A DNA stretch of 64,000 bases from Sulfurimonas sp. (GCF_041583195.1 NZ_JBFHGL010000012.1:1-64000); one strand, 5' to 3'; shown: positions 20,881 to 29,555, counted from the first letter of the stretch. Program-made: numbers and translations. The notes: generated by a model from the letters alone, not told the origin.

Positions 20881-21186
20881 TTAACCTTTGCGCTTAAAGT
20901 TTTTATCATGGAACTTATACCACTTACATTTTTTCTTATTCTTGATCGAGTATATATTGTAAGTAAATCTTCTGCCGCAGTCCTGACATTCAAATGTAGC
21001 ACGGTTTTTTGCTTTATTGTATTTTACAAATAAAAAATTACCTACCTGCTGACCTGCTTTGTAAATTATCTTTTCATTTTTTAGAAAAGCCTCCTCTGCA
21101 AACTTTGCATCTTCTCTCTGTTTCACTAACCAAGTAGGCTCTTCATCCTCTTCAAATGAGTCTATATCTACCGTATATTTATCCAT
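20881..21186 (-). CDS. Hypothetical protein with CxxC motif
   Basis: A 101-residue soluble protein, acidic at the N-terminus (DSFEEDEEP) and strongly basic at the C-terminus. It carries CQDCGRRFTY and a later KKKCKWYKFHD, so Cys-x2-Cys, a third Cys and a His could bind zinc. No family recognised. It lies just upstream of the deoxyribosyltransferase gene on the same strand, four bases apart, and is probably co-transcribed with it. The start has no strong SD. Confidence 0.55.
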   Translation of the reverse strand: MDKYTVDIDSFEEDEEPTWLVKQREDAKFAEEAFLKNEKIIYKAGQQVGNFLFVKYNKAKNRATFECQDCGRRFTYNIYSIKNKKKCKWYKFHDKNFKRKG

Positions 21187-21218
21187 TCTTAAAGAATATC
21201 CTATTTTTACTTAACATA

Positions 21219-21278
21219 TTGACTTCAAAAACCAATTGCTCTAAAATACGAATATTATTTAGAGTTTCTAAAAACTCT
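21219..21278 (+). promoter_or_regulatory. gapN promoter and leader hairpin
   Basis: -35 TTGACT (21219-21224), 17-base spacer, -10 TAAAAT (21242-21247). The leader then holds a 7-bp hairpin (AGAGTTT / AAACTCT, 21261-21278) that ends a few bases before the AAAAAGG SD, so it could modulate ribosome access. Confidence 0.55.
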
Positions 21279-21291
21279 CTAAAAAGGCTTA

Positions 21292-22866
21292 ATGGTGCAA
21301 GAGGATTTAAAAATATATTTAGAGCAAAATAGCTATCTCCAAGATGGAGAACTATTAGAGTGGAATGGAGAAATGCAAGAAGTTTTCTCTCCAGTTTGCA
21401 CTACTCAAAATGGTAAAGCTCAAAAAATTAAAATTGGTGCTTACCCGATGCTCTCATCAAAAGAGAGTTTAAAAGCATTAGAATCTGCAAAAAAAGCTTT
21501 TGACAATGGAAAAGGTCAGTGGCCTACTATGAGTATTGAACAAAGAATAGAGCATATGCATAAGTTTGTTCAAATGATGAAAGAACAGCAAGAGCTTATT
21601 GTAAAACTATTGATGTGGGAGATCGGCAAAAGCCTGCAGGACTCTCAAAAAGAGTTTGAGAGAACAGTTGATTATGTTTCAGATACTATTGAAGCCTTAA
21701 AAGATTTAGATAGAGACTCTTCAAAATTTACAAAAGAACAAGGTGTACTGGCTCAGATAAGACGCGCACCTTTGGGTGTGGTTTTATGTATGGGACCTTT
21801 TAACTACCCGTTAAATGAGACTTTTACAACACTTATACCTGCCTTACTTATGGGTAATACAGTTGTTTTCAAGCCGCCAAAATACGGTGTTTTACTTCAT
21901 CAACCGCTTTTAAAAGCTTTTCAAGAGTCGTTTCCAAAAGGTGTGATCAACACTGTTTACGGTTCAGGTGAAGAGGTTGTCCAACCAATTATAGAATCAG
22001 GTGATATAAACGTACTTGCTTTTATAGGTACATCAAAAGTTGCCAACATTTTAAAGCAGCACCATCCAAAACCAAACAGACTAAGATCGGTTTTGGGACT
22101 TGAAGCAAAAAATGCAGGGATCATTTTAGATCATGCTGATATGGATCTTGCAGTTGAAGAGTCAGTACAAGGCTCACTCTCTTTTAACGGACAGAGATGT
22201 ACAGCACTGAAGATCCTCTATGTAGATGAAAAAATTGTAGATGAGTTTTTAGATAAGTTTACAAAAAAAGTAAACATGCTAAAAGTTGGTATGCCTTGGG
22301 AAGAGGGAGTACAAATAACTCCTTTGCCTGAAGATCATAAAACAGACTACCTGAGTGATCTTATAGAAGATGCAAAAAAACACGGTGCGAAAGTTATAAA
22401 TGAAGGTGGCGGAGAAGTGGTTCAAACTCTTATGAAACCTGCTGTTTTATACCCAGTAAATGACAAGATGAAGATCTACTATGAAGAGCAGTTTGGTCCT
22501 GTTGTTCCTGTAGTTCCTTTTAAAAGTATAGAAGAGCCACTTTCATACATAGAAAATTCAAACTACGGTCAACAAGTAAGTGTTTTCGGAACAGACTATG
22601 AGGTAATTGCAAGCTTAATAGATCCTCTGGTAAATCAGGTTTGCCGTGTAAATATAAACTCTCTTTGTCAAAGAGGACCAGATTCATTTCCATTTACGGG
22701 AAGAAAAGATTCAGCTGAGGGGACACTCTCAGTCGGTGATGCACTTCGTGTTTTTTCAATAAGAACTCTTGTCTCAACAAAAGACAACGAGCAAAATACG
22801 CAGATCATCAAAAATATAATTAATGAAAGAAGTTCTAACTTTTTATCGACAGATTTTATATTATAA
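21292..22866 (+). CDS. gapN: Non-phosphorylating NADP-dependent glyceraldehyde-3-phosphate dehydrogenase (GapN-like)
   Basis: An aldehyde dehydrogenase-superfamily enzyme of 524 residues. GapN oxidises glyceraldehyde 3-phosphate directly to 3-phosphoglycerate and makes NADPH. Family landmarks: [11 protein letters not shown] (Asn of the oxyanion hole), [15 protein letters not shown], the general-base glutamate in LGLEAKN, and the nucleophile in [10 protein letters not shown]. The [10 protein letters not shown] and [22 protein letters not shown] segments resemble plant-type GapN more than generic aldehyde dehydrogenases. The AAAAAGG before ATG fixes the start. Another aldehyde substrate cannot be excluded. 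Confidence 0.82.
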   Translation: MVQEDLKIYLEQNSYLQDGELLEWNGEMQEVFSPVCTTQNGKAQKIKIGAYPMLSSKESLKALESAKKAFDNGKGQWPTMSIEQRIEHMHKFVQMMKEQQELIVKLLMWEIGKSLQDSQKEFERTVDYVSDTIEALKDLDRDSSKFTKEQGVLAQIRRAPLGVVLCMGPFNYPLNETFTTLIPALLMGNTVVFKPPKYGVLLHQPLLKAFQESFPKGVINTVYGSGEEVVQPIIESGDINVLAFIGTSKVANILKQHHPKPNRLRSVLGLEAKNAGIILDHADMDLAVEESVQGSLSFNGQRCTALKILYVDEKIVDEFLDKFTKKVNMLKVGMPWEEGVQITPLPEDHKTDYLSDLIEDAKKHGAKVINEGGGEVVQTLMKPAVLYPVNDKMKIYYEEQFGPVVPVVPFKSIEEPLSYIENSNYGQQVSVFGTDYEVIASLIDPLVNQVCRVNINSLCQRGPDSFPFTGRKDSAEGTLSVGDALRVFSIRTLVSTKDNEQNTQIIKNIINERSSNFLSTDFIL

Positions 22867-22875
22867 AATATATGA

Positions 22876-24630
22876 CTAAATCTTTAGTTCATTCTCAAGA
22901 GAAAGAAAAGTACAAATCTCCTTTTCTTTTAAGTCTAAGCTTTTTAGAGTAATTTCAATTTTACTCTCTTTTAATTCAGAGAAGTTTTTGTAACTGATCT
23001 GAATATCTTTATGATATTTTTTATGTAAAACTATAAAGTCATCACCATGGACTCTAAAAACGATAGAATCTTCAAAAAACTCTTTTAGATATTTTGAAAA
23101 ATTACCAAGAAATACATTTCCCATCTGCCATCCATGTTTATCGTTATACTGAGAAAAATTATGCAGTAAAAAAGCGCTTACAAATCTATATTCATTTGTA
23201 TAACAATTTTTATTTAGTATGAACTCTAAGTAGTGATCATTATATACTCCGGAAAGCTGATCTTTGTAAAAATATGAAAAACGCTCCATCTCAATGGTAC
23301 TTTGAGGTATTTGTGAAATACTTCCGTCAATATATACATCTTTAAGTGCTTTTTGAGCAACTTCAGCTATATCTGGATGGAACTGTGTTCCAGAACATTC
23401 TTTTATCTCAATAAGAGCTTCCGATACACTTTTTCGCGGTTTATAAATTCTACTGGTTGTCATAGCATCAAATGCATCTGCCACAGACAATATATATGAT
23501 TCAACTGGTATATCTTCTTCTGATCTATGCGTAGGATAACCATTGCCATCGTAATGTTCATGATGGTATAAAATTATGTCAGCTAACTCATAATACATAG
23601 GAATCTGTTTTAAGAAATCATAACCGTTTTGAGCATGAGTTTGAATTAAATGGTACTCTTCTGCATCAAGTTTACCGGGCTTTAGTAAGATTGAATCTGG
23701 TATATTTATTTTACCTATATCGTGCAGTACACCTGCTTGGTGTATTATTTCTAACTCTGATTCAGAATATCCCATTTGTTTAGCGATCATTACGGCATAC
23801 GAAGCTACCCTTTGAGAGTGTCCGCCAGTATAAGTGTCTCTTTCCTCTATCATATTTACAAGTGCATGTAATGTTTTCTCATAATTATCTAATAATCTCT
23901 TATTTAAAAGTTCTTTGTCATTATTAGAGACTTTTAGTTCATCTAATGATGTTCTTAACTTATCTTCAGTTTTTGAGATTAAATGTACAACAAAGTATAG
24001 AGTCAGTATTGAAAGAACGGTTAAAATTGATACTAATATAAATGCCGTAGTTTTCGCATTTTTGGTTTGTTCAAAAATAACACCCTGTTGTTGACGTTTT
24101 ATATATTCTAACTCTTCAAGCAAAAAAACTGCATATTGTTTTATATGATCAATTGAGGTCTTTAAGTCACTTAAAGCTATATAATAGTCACTATCTTTAC
24201 TTTGATTTAGTCCTTCACCTAAACGCCTAAGGAGTGAACGCTCTTGTGTATTTTTTTTATCAAACAGTTCATTATTTAACTTATGTTCCACTTTTTCTGA
24301 TTCTTCAGAAACAACATGCCAAAAATCTTTAAAGTCCGCATTTTGATTTTTACTATTATTTTGAATCACCTTAAAATAACGATCAAATTTTCCTTTTGAT
24401 TCTATCCAGAGCAGAGTTTCTTTTTTAAGATCATACGTAGTTAAAAGTCTTTCTGTATAGTACTTAAACTCCATTAAAGAGCTATATGACTCTTCATAAA
24501 AATTATTTTTTTCTTCAAGTTTTTCAAAATGATTTAGGTAAAAAATTGCGACGAATACAGTAATAAAAAAAGTTGTAAATACAGTTCCGAATCCGTATAA
24601 TGCAATTTTTTTAATACTTTTTTGCTTCAT
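22876..24630 (-). CDS. Membrane HD-GYP c-di-GMP phosphodiesterase with C-terminal degenerate GGDEF-like domain
   Basis: A 584-residue inner-membrane sensor. A membrane segment (about 9-32), a helical periplasmic domain (about 33-192) and a second membrane segment (about 193-216) lead into an HD-GYP domain (about 255-430). That domain has HDIGK near 302 and HHEHYDGNGYP near 357-367, all metal and signature residues kept, so it should hydrolyse c-di-GMP. A further domain (about 440-575) resembles GGDEF, but the signature is RVHGDDF, so cyclase activity is unlikely. The gene starts three bases after a periplasmic sugar-binding lipoprotein gene, which suggests the binding protein is its ligand-sensing partner. 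Confidence 0.88.
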   Translation of the reverse strand: MKQKSIKKIALYGFGTVFTTFFITVFVAIFYLNHFEKLEEKNNFYEESYSSLMEFKYYTERLLTTYDLKKETLLWIESKGKFDRYFKVIQNNSKNQNADFKDFWHVVSEESEKVEHKLNNELFDKKNTQERSLLRRLGEGLNQSKDSDYYIALSDLKTSIDHIKQYAVFLLEELEYIKRQQQGVIFEQTKNAKTTAFILVSILTVLSILTLYFVVHLISKTEDKLRTSLDELKVSNNDKELLNKRLLDNYEKTLHALVNMIEERDTYTGGHSQRVASYAVMIAKQMGYSESELEIIHQAGVLHDIGKINIPDSILLKPGKLDAEEYHLIQTHAQNGYDFLKQIPMYYELADIILYHHEHYDGNGYPTHRSEEDIPVESYILSVADAFDAMTTSRIYKPRKSVSEALIEIKECSGTQFHPDIAEVAQKALKDVYIDGSISQIPQSTIEMERFSYFYKDQLSGVYNDHYLEFILNKNCYTNEYRFVSAFLLHNFSQYNDKHGWQMGNVFLGNFSKYLKEFFEDSIVFRVHGDDFIVLHKKYHKDIQISYKNFSELKESKIEITLKSLDLKEKEICTFLSLENELKI

Positions 24631-24633
24631 TTA

Positions 24634-26124
24634 TTACTCGTTTAAACTTTCTTTATAGTAGCTAATTTGAGCTTTTCTACCTATGCTATCAGTTATCTCA
24701 TCCCAACGTTTAGAAGCTTTTTTTAGAGCTTCTTTTGGAGTCACATTACCTTTTAATGCTTCATATACTGATTCATCAAGTGCCTGATAATATCTACCTG
24801 CCCCCGGCAGTGTAATATCATAAACAATATTATCGTTTGTCAAAGATTTCGAAATCTCATTCAAATAACGTTTAGCAGCTTCTTTGCTAAAACCGCTTTT
24901 AGTCCACGAATCGTAATCTTTAAAATGTGAGTATCTGGATGGATTTACTGCATTACCGCTGATAGCAACGTATTTTGTGGTCATTTTCTTAGAAGTCATA
25001 AATGCTGCAAAATCAAATGCCAATTTTTTATTTTTTGTATCTTTGTTTACAAAAAAACTCCAACTTCCACTAATTGATGAAACTTGGTTATATCTATCTT
25101 CCCACATTTTAGACTTATGATTATACACCTTTTCAGAGCCTGGAATCTGAGCATATCCAACCTGAGAATCGTTAAGAATTGATATATCGTTCTCAACTGA
25201 GTAAATACCCAAGTCTGCCCAGTCAAGAGCCATAGCTACCTCTCCGGTTACAAAACTGTTTCGTACATCGTGACCTGCATAGTTTACAACTCCTGGAGGT
25301 GCATAATTTACTAGTTCAATATAATCTTTTAATCCCTCTTCAAAAGCCGGTGAATCAATTCTAGGTTTCATACTATCTGGATCAAAAAAGTAAGCTTTGT
25401 CTTGAGGATGCTTTGCATAAGCGGCAGATGTTGCAAAGAACTGTAACATTGCGATATCACTTTTTTTACGCAATAAAGCATTACCATACTCTATTTTACC
25501 GTCGTTATCCCAGTCCCAACCGTTAAAAAATTTTGCAACCTGCTTATATTCACTCCAAGTTTTTGGGACACTTAACTCTTTACCTGTGACACTTTTAAAC
25601 TGCTGTTGAATTGACGGGTTTTCAAATATATCTTTTCTATAGTACAAGTTTATACAATCGCCATCATAAGGCATACCATAAGCTATATTGTTATACGATA
25701 AAACTGAGTTTCTATAAATAGGCAGTACATCTTCCCACTCTATCTTCTCTTTTACCCATTCCGGCACTGGAGCTACATTTTGATTTTGAAGCAAAGTACC
25801 AGTCCACATAGAGATAACAACAAAAATATCATAATTCAAATTTGGATCTGTCAACGACTGCTTTGTTTTTTGAATTGTTTCATCCCAGCTAGGAGTAACA
25901 ACTCTTATTCTGGCACCGGTCTTTTTTTCAAACTTTTCAGCTTCATCAATTATAGGCCCGCGAATTAAACCTGCATGAAGAGTCGGAACTATCACAATAA
26001 TAGACTGACCATCATATTTTTTTGAAGTCTTTATATTATCTTTTTTTTCACTGCTGCAACTACTTAAAAATAGTACGAATAAAAACAATGTAAAAACTCT
26101 AAATAGTAAAAAATAGTTAAACAT
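24634..26124 (-). CDS. Extracellular solute-binding lipoprotein, sugar-type (ABC SBP family 1), orphan
   Basis: A 496-residue periplasmic binding protein. The N-terminus is a lipoprotein signal with lipobox LSSC near residue 22. The mature part has the family 1 sugar-binding pattern: DEAEKFEKKTGARIRVV, a YDIFVV segment, YGMPYDGDCINLYYRKD, and WSFFVNKDTKNKKLAFDFAAFM near the end. No permease or ATPase gene is nearby, so uptake is unlikely to be its only job. It is the first gene of an operon with the HD-GYP sensor and diverges from a porin pseudogene. The ATG at 26124 has AAAGG seven bases upstream; a longer frame reaches 26139. Confidence 0.85.
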   Translation of the reverse strand: MFNYFLLFRVFTLFLFVLFLSSCSSEKKDNIKTSKKYDGQSIIVIVPTLHAGLIRGPIIDEAEKFEKKTGARIRVVTPSWDETIQKTKQSLTDPNLNYDIFVVISMWTGTLLQNQNVAPVPEWVKEKIEWEDVLPIYRNSVLSYNNIAYGMPYDGDCINLYYRKDIFENPSIQQQFKSVTGKELSVPKTWSEYKQVAKFFNGWDWDNDGKIEYGNALLRKKSDIAMLQFFATSAAYAKHPQDKAYFFDPDSMKPRIDSPAFEEGLKDYIELVNYAPPGVVNYAGHDVRNSFVTGEVAMALDWADLGIYSVENDISILNDSQVGYAQIPGSEKVYNHKSKMWEDRYNQVSSISGSWSFFVNKDTKNKKLAFDFAAFMTSKKMTTKYVAISGNAVNPSRYSHFKDYDSWTKSGFSKEAAKRYLNEISKSLTNDNIVYDITLPGAGRYYQALDESVYEALKGNVTPKEALKKASKRWDEITDSIGRKAQISYYKESLNE

Positions 26125-26259
26125 GACCAAACCTTTCACATTGATTCATATTACATCTAAATATATAAAAAATAGATAAAGCAGCTATATACTTTTCTAC
26201 TTTATAGTTAACATGACTTTAAGTCAATATAAATTAGGATTATCTGTAAAGGACAACTA

Positions 26260-27457
26260 ATGAAATATTCAAATTTTTTACGTTTAAGTACTATTTTTCT
26301 TATTACAAGCTCTTTACTTGAGGCTTCTTCTGCTTATGAGTCAATCAAAATAGGGGACTTTAGTTTAGGCGGAGCATTAAGAGCAAACTATGTACAAGAC
26401 AGTTCAAAAACAGATACCGCAAATGCCTCAAAGGGAAGTCAGGGTGTGTTCGATCTGGACATGGCTAGAATAAATGTAGACTACAAAAAAGATAATATTT
26501 TAGGTAAGTTTGAATACAGATGGTATCCTGGCTTTGGCAATACACAAAACGGTACAAACTACAGTTTCATCCATACTCTGTGGGTTGGTTATGATTTTGA
26601 TTCTACTACACAAATTCAAGTAGGAATAAACCGAGTGCCTTTTGGTGCAACTGCGTATGCTACATCTAACAGCTGGTTTTTTGATCAGCACCACTATGTC
26701 GGATTATCTGATGATATGGACTTGGGTATAAAGCTTACCGGAGAGTTTAATAATTTTAAATACGTTCTTGCATATTACCCTAAAAGTGAGCCTGACGGTA
26801 TAGGTGCAGGTGGAGAGAGTACGCGTTATGCCTACGATGTTGTTGATGATTTCCATGAAAAAGATCAACTCTCTGCACGCTTGATGTACGTTAGTGAAAT
26901 GTGGGTAAAAAACAAGAATACGGTGTATCGTTACTTTATTCAGATCTTGAAGCTCAGAATGTCGGTATAGATGACGGTTCAAGATTTGCCGCATCTCTTC
27001 ATATGATCAACCGTTATGATAATTTTACATTTATTACTCAGTTAACAAGATACGAAATAAGTGTTGATGGAAACAATGACACAGTTGATGATCTTCTGGT
27101 TAAAATGGGCGGTTTTAACTACGGCGAAGGTGTAGCTGCCAAAGCATGGCTGCCATCTGTTTCAATTAACTATAAAATAGATACTCCAAATATAGAAGGC
27201 TTGACTATGCACTTCCATACATAGAGTACAGCAACATAGTAAAAGATGAAGACAGTTTCAACGACAGCTACATGTGGGTTATTGGTAGTGCACTTGCAAG
27301 AGGAAACTGGTACATCAATGCAGATCTAGCTCTGGCAAACGGAAACTACTTTGTAGGACCATACACAAGTTCAGACGGCGGTACTAATAACTTTGCGGAA
27401 AATTCAAGTCACGATCTAGAGCATCGTCTGAATATCAACTTTGGATACTATTTTTAA
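26260..27457 (+). pseudogene. Outer-membrane porin, broken by two single-base frameshifts
   Basis: Three overlapping frames (26260-26970, about 26901-27224, about 27215-27457) together encode one beta-barrel protein of about 400 residues. It has a signal peptide (1-22) and a C-terminal FGYYF, the aromatic end of outer-membrane barrels. Adding one G near 26904 (GGG) gives a continuous MWGKKQEYGVSLLY; adding one T near 27216 gives HFPYIEYSNIV. Both breaks are one-base losses in short homopolymers, so they may be true mutations or assembly errors. It diverges from the sugar-binding protein gene; porin substrate is not clear. AAAGGA precedes the ATG. Confidence 0.8.
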
Positions 27458-28334
27458 ATGCTGTTGGAGATGAACCAAACATTCTTGAAAACTCTCTACT
27501 AAACTGTGAAGGTGACTCATACCCCACTTCAAATGCAGCTTCGCTTATCTCAATATTTTTTAGAAGTAAAAGCTGCTTGGCTTCTTCAAGTCTGAGATTC
27601 TTTTGAAACTGTAACGGCGACATCGTAGTGATCGTTTTAAAATGCTGATACAAAGATGATTCACTCATATCAACACTGTATGCCAGCTCTTTTATATTTA
27701 ACTTTTCATCAAACTTATCTTTGATCTGTGTAATTACATTTGTAATCTTGTTTGACACAGTACCGACTTGTGAGAACTTTCTTAAAAAATTTCCGCCCTT
27801 GCTTTTAACAAGGTTGTATAGGATCTCTTTTGTAAGCAGCGGATATAAATATTCTATATCTTCAGGTGATCTTTTAAGAAGCATTATAAGTCTGTGGATA
27901 GATTCGTACAACTGGGTATCCATCTCTCCAAAGTAAAGTCCCTGCTGGGCATTTTTGTCTAACTTCTCTTCCACAGGTTTGGTATTTTTTAAAAGATCAT
28001 ATATATCTTCAAGAGAAAATTTTATTCTTAACGACATATACGGATGGGCTTCTGATGCTTCTAAAATTTTCATTTTTGCAGGAAGGTGTGTAGAAGATAT
28101 AAGATACTCTTGTGTATTATAACTAAGAGTCTCATCACCGAAACCTACGGCTTTATGCCCTTGTAAAATTACACAAAGTGACGGCTCGTACATAATGTTG
28201 ATCAGCTCTGTAGGTGTTTTTGAGAAGAAAAAGTCCAAATTAGGTATATCACTTTGAACAGTACCTTCAAGCGGATACTTAGAACTTATAAAATCGATCA
28301 TCTCGGATCTTAGGTTTGATAAATTGCTATCCAT
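27435..28334 (-). CDS. AraC-family transcriptional regulator (AraC_N / YqhC-like)
   Basis: A 299-residue regulator. Residues about 22-175 match the AraC N-terminal domain seen in YqhC-type regulators (MYEPSLCVILQGHKAVGFGDE, YLISSTHLPAKM). Residues about 205-297 form the double helix-turn-helix (LNIKELAYSVDMSESSLYQHFK, ISEAAFEVGYESPSQFSREFSRMFG). SD GGAGGTG precedes the ATG and a TATAAT lies at 28359-28364 on this strand. It overlaps the porin pseudogene end by 23 bases. Neighbouring cupin, cyclophilin-like and alcohol dehydrogenase genes are plausible targets: E. coli YqhC controls the aldehyde reductase gene yqhD. Confidence 0.9.
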   Translation of the reverse strand: MDSNLSNLRSEMIDFISSKYPLEGTVQSDIPNLDFFFSKTPTELINIMYEPSLCVILQGHKAVGFGDETLSYNTQEYLISSTHLPAKMKILEASEAHPYMSLRIKFSLEDIYDLLKNTKPVEEKLDKNAQQGLYFGEMDTQLYESIHRLIMLLKRSPEDIEYLYPLLTKEILYNLVKSKGGNFLRKFSQVGTVSNKITNVITQIKDKFDEKLNIKELAYSVDMSESSLYQHFKTITTMSPLQFQKNLRLEEAKQLLLLKNIEISEAAFEVGYESPSQFSREFSRMFGSSPTAFKNSIQS

Positions 28335-28376
28335 TTTAACACCTCCGATATAACAAGTATTATATACTAAATTATT

Positions 28377-28871
28377 TTATTTAGCATTGTACTGCTCATC
28401 ACTCACTGCCTCTAGCCACTCTGCATTTTTACCATCTGTATCAGCACCAGTTATTACCAAATGAGTCATAGCAATATCTTTTGAAGCTCCATGCCAGTGT
28501 TTTACACCTATTGGGATCCAAATCACATCACCAGTTTTTATAACCTGAATAGGTTCACCCCAAACTTGAAAGTATCCTACCCCCGAAGTCACTATTATAT
28601 GTTGTCCTGCCGGATGTGCATGCCAATTCGTTCTAGCTTTTGGCTCAAAAGTAACATATGCCCCACCGTGTGTTTTAGCATCTGTTTGTGGATACAACAT
28701 ATCTAGTCTTACTTCACCGCCGCTAAAATAATTTTTATATTCAGTTTCACTAACTGCTATAGATTTTCTATCCTCAATTTTTGATATTGGTGTCATAGTC
28801 TTATTCTCCTTTGCTTGAGTTTGAGTTACTACAATAAGTAGACCTAAAATTATTAAAGATAACAACTTCAT
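28377..28871 (-). CDS. Secreted cupin-domain protein
   Basis: A 164-residue protein with a signal peptide (about 1-21) and one cupin domain. The first cupin motif supplies metal ligands in NWHAHPAGQHIIVTSG, the second in GDVIWIPIGVKHWHGAS. It resembles the small cupins annotated as (R)-mandelonitrile lyase-like. The reaction is not predictable. The ATG at 28871 has AAGGAG five bases upstream; the longer frame to 28889 is less likely. It diverges from the cyclophilin-like gene, and both promoters share a 16-base inverted repeat over the -10 box. Confidence 0.8.
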   Translation of the reverse strand: MKLLSLIILGLLIVVTQTQAKENKTMTPISKIEDRKSIAVSETEYKNYFSGGEVRLDMLYPQTDAKTHGGAYVTFEPKARTNWHAHPAGQHIIVTSGVGYFQVWGEPIQVIKTGDVIWIPIGVKHWHGASKDIAMTHLVITGADTDGKNAEWLEAVSDEQYNAK

Positions 28872-28889
28872 AACCACTCCTTCAACCAT

Positions 28890-29021
28890 ATACCAATATT
28901 ATAAATCAAAATTAAAAAAACTAATAGAACGATCATGCATATTACTTGCCTAATTCTACAAAATTTAAATATGGAATTTTATTCTATGCATATATTGTAA
29001 TTTAGTTTATAATATTGGTAT
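28890..29021. promoter_or_regulatory. Divergent promoters with a shared 16-bp inverted repeat
   Basis: ATACCAATATTATAAA (28890-28905) and its exact reverse complement (29006-29021) flank 100 bases. Each arm contains an outward TATAAT -10 box and the expected start point. One arm serves the cupin gene (minus), the other the cyclophilin-like gene (plus). Identical sequence over both start sites suggests one regulator acting on both, with the nearby AraC protein the first candidate. Perfect identity is seen; the regulator is inferred. Confidence 0.6.
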
Positions 29022-29085
29022 GTTTAAATTTATACTTATTATATTACTTACATTGAATTTAATTGCCGACATAAAAGGAGATATT

Positions 29086-29433
29086 ATGAAAATTTCTATT
29101 GAGTCAAATGGAGAGGTTACTATATTTGAACTAAATAATTCAAATGCTTCAAAAGATCTTCTGGCTCAGCTGCCTATGAATATTGAAGTTGAAAACTATA
29201 GCCATAATGAGAAGATCTTTTATCCTCCAAAAAAATTATCTACATCAAACACACCAATGGCTAATGCTAAAAATGGAACTCTAGCTTATTATGCACCTTG
29301 GGGAGATGTAGTTATGTTCTATAAAGATTTTGGTAGTGTAAGCGGACTGTACGAGCTTGGCAGATGTATTGAAAACTGTGAAAACATAAAAAATATGTCA
29401 GGTATTATAGAGATAAAGGTTCTTAAAAAATAA
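29086..29433 (+). CDS. Cyclophilin-like fold protein
   Basis: A 115-residue protein of the cyclophilin-like family (Cyclophil_like): IESNGEVTIFELNNSNASKDLLAQLP, then YYAPWGDVVMFYKDFG and GLYELGRCIENCENIKNMSG. Function is unknown; such genes often sit beside AraC regulators and oxidoreductases. The frame is open from an ATG at 29020, which would add a signal-like stretch, but that ATG lies at the predicted transcription start (-10 box at 29008-29013). The ATG at 29086 has AAAAGGAG five bases upstream and is preferred. A degraded copy of its 3' end lies at 30204-30274. Confidence 0.75.
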   Translation: MKISIESNGEVTIFELNNSNASKDLLAQLPMNIEVENYSHNEKIFYPPKKLSTSNTPMANAKNGTLAYYAPWGDVVMFYKDFGSVSGLYELGRCIENCENIKNMSGIIEIKVLKK

Positions 29434-29480
29434 GTAATATTTATATCTTTTAAAGCTTTATATATATAAAATTTCACACT

Positions 29481-29555
29481 TTAGCCAAACTTGTTGTGAA
29501 GCAAGGACGGAAAGCTATGGGTCTTTGACTAGATAAAGATTGCCAGGTTGCATAT
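29481..29555 (+). promoter_or_regulatory. GEMM-I type cyclic-dinucleotide riboswitch aptamer
   Basis: The segment has the ordered motifs of the c-di-GMP-I (GEMM) aptamer. CAAAC (29486-29490) leads into a 6-bp hairpin with a GTGA (GNRA) loop (29490-29505), then GGACGGAAAGC (29505-29515), GGGTCT (29519-29524), a second stem-loop (GGTCTTT / AAAGATTGCC), and GCCAGGTTGC (29542-29551). The family consensus has GACGCAAAGC and GCCxGGTT at these places. It lies between the cyclophilin-like gene and the coiled-coil membrane protein gene, which it should control. The ligand-choosing base (G20 versus A20 in Vc2 numbering) cannot be aligned safely by eye, so c-di-GMP and cGAMP both remain possible. Confidence 0.82.

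Noticed and set aside
18224-21291. Integrated mobile element at tRNA-Ser
   Set aside because: No integrase, transposase or second copy of the tRNA 3' end was found up to gapN, so only an accessory gene block is claimed.
26890-27224. Programmed frameshifting or phase variation in the porin gene
   Set aside because: The tracts are only three G and two T, without a slippery heptamer or long homopolymer; plain mutation or assembly error is simpler.
29481-29555. The structured RNA read as 4.5S signal-recognition RNA
   Set aside because: GGACGGAAAGC loosely recalls the SRP loop, but the SRP core GGTCCGGAAGGAAGCAGCC is absent, while all GEMM-I motifs occur in order.
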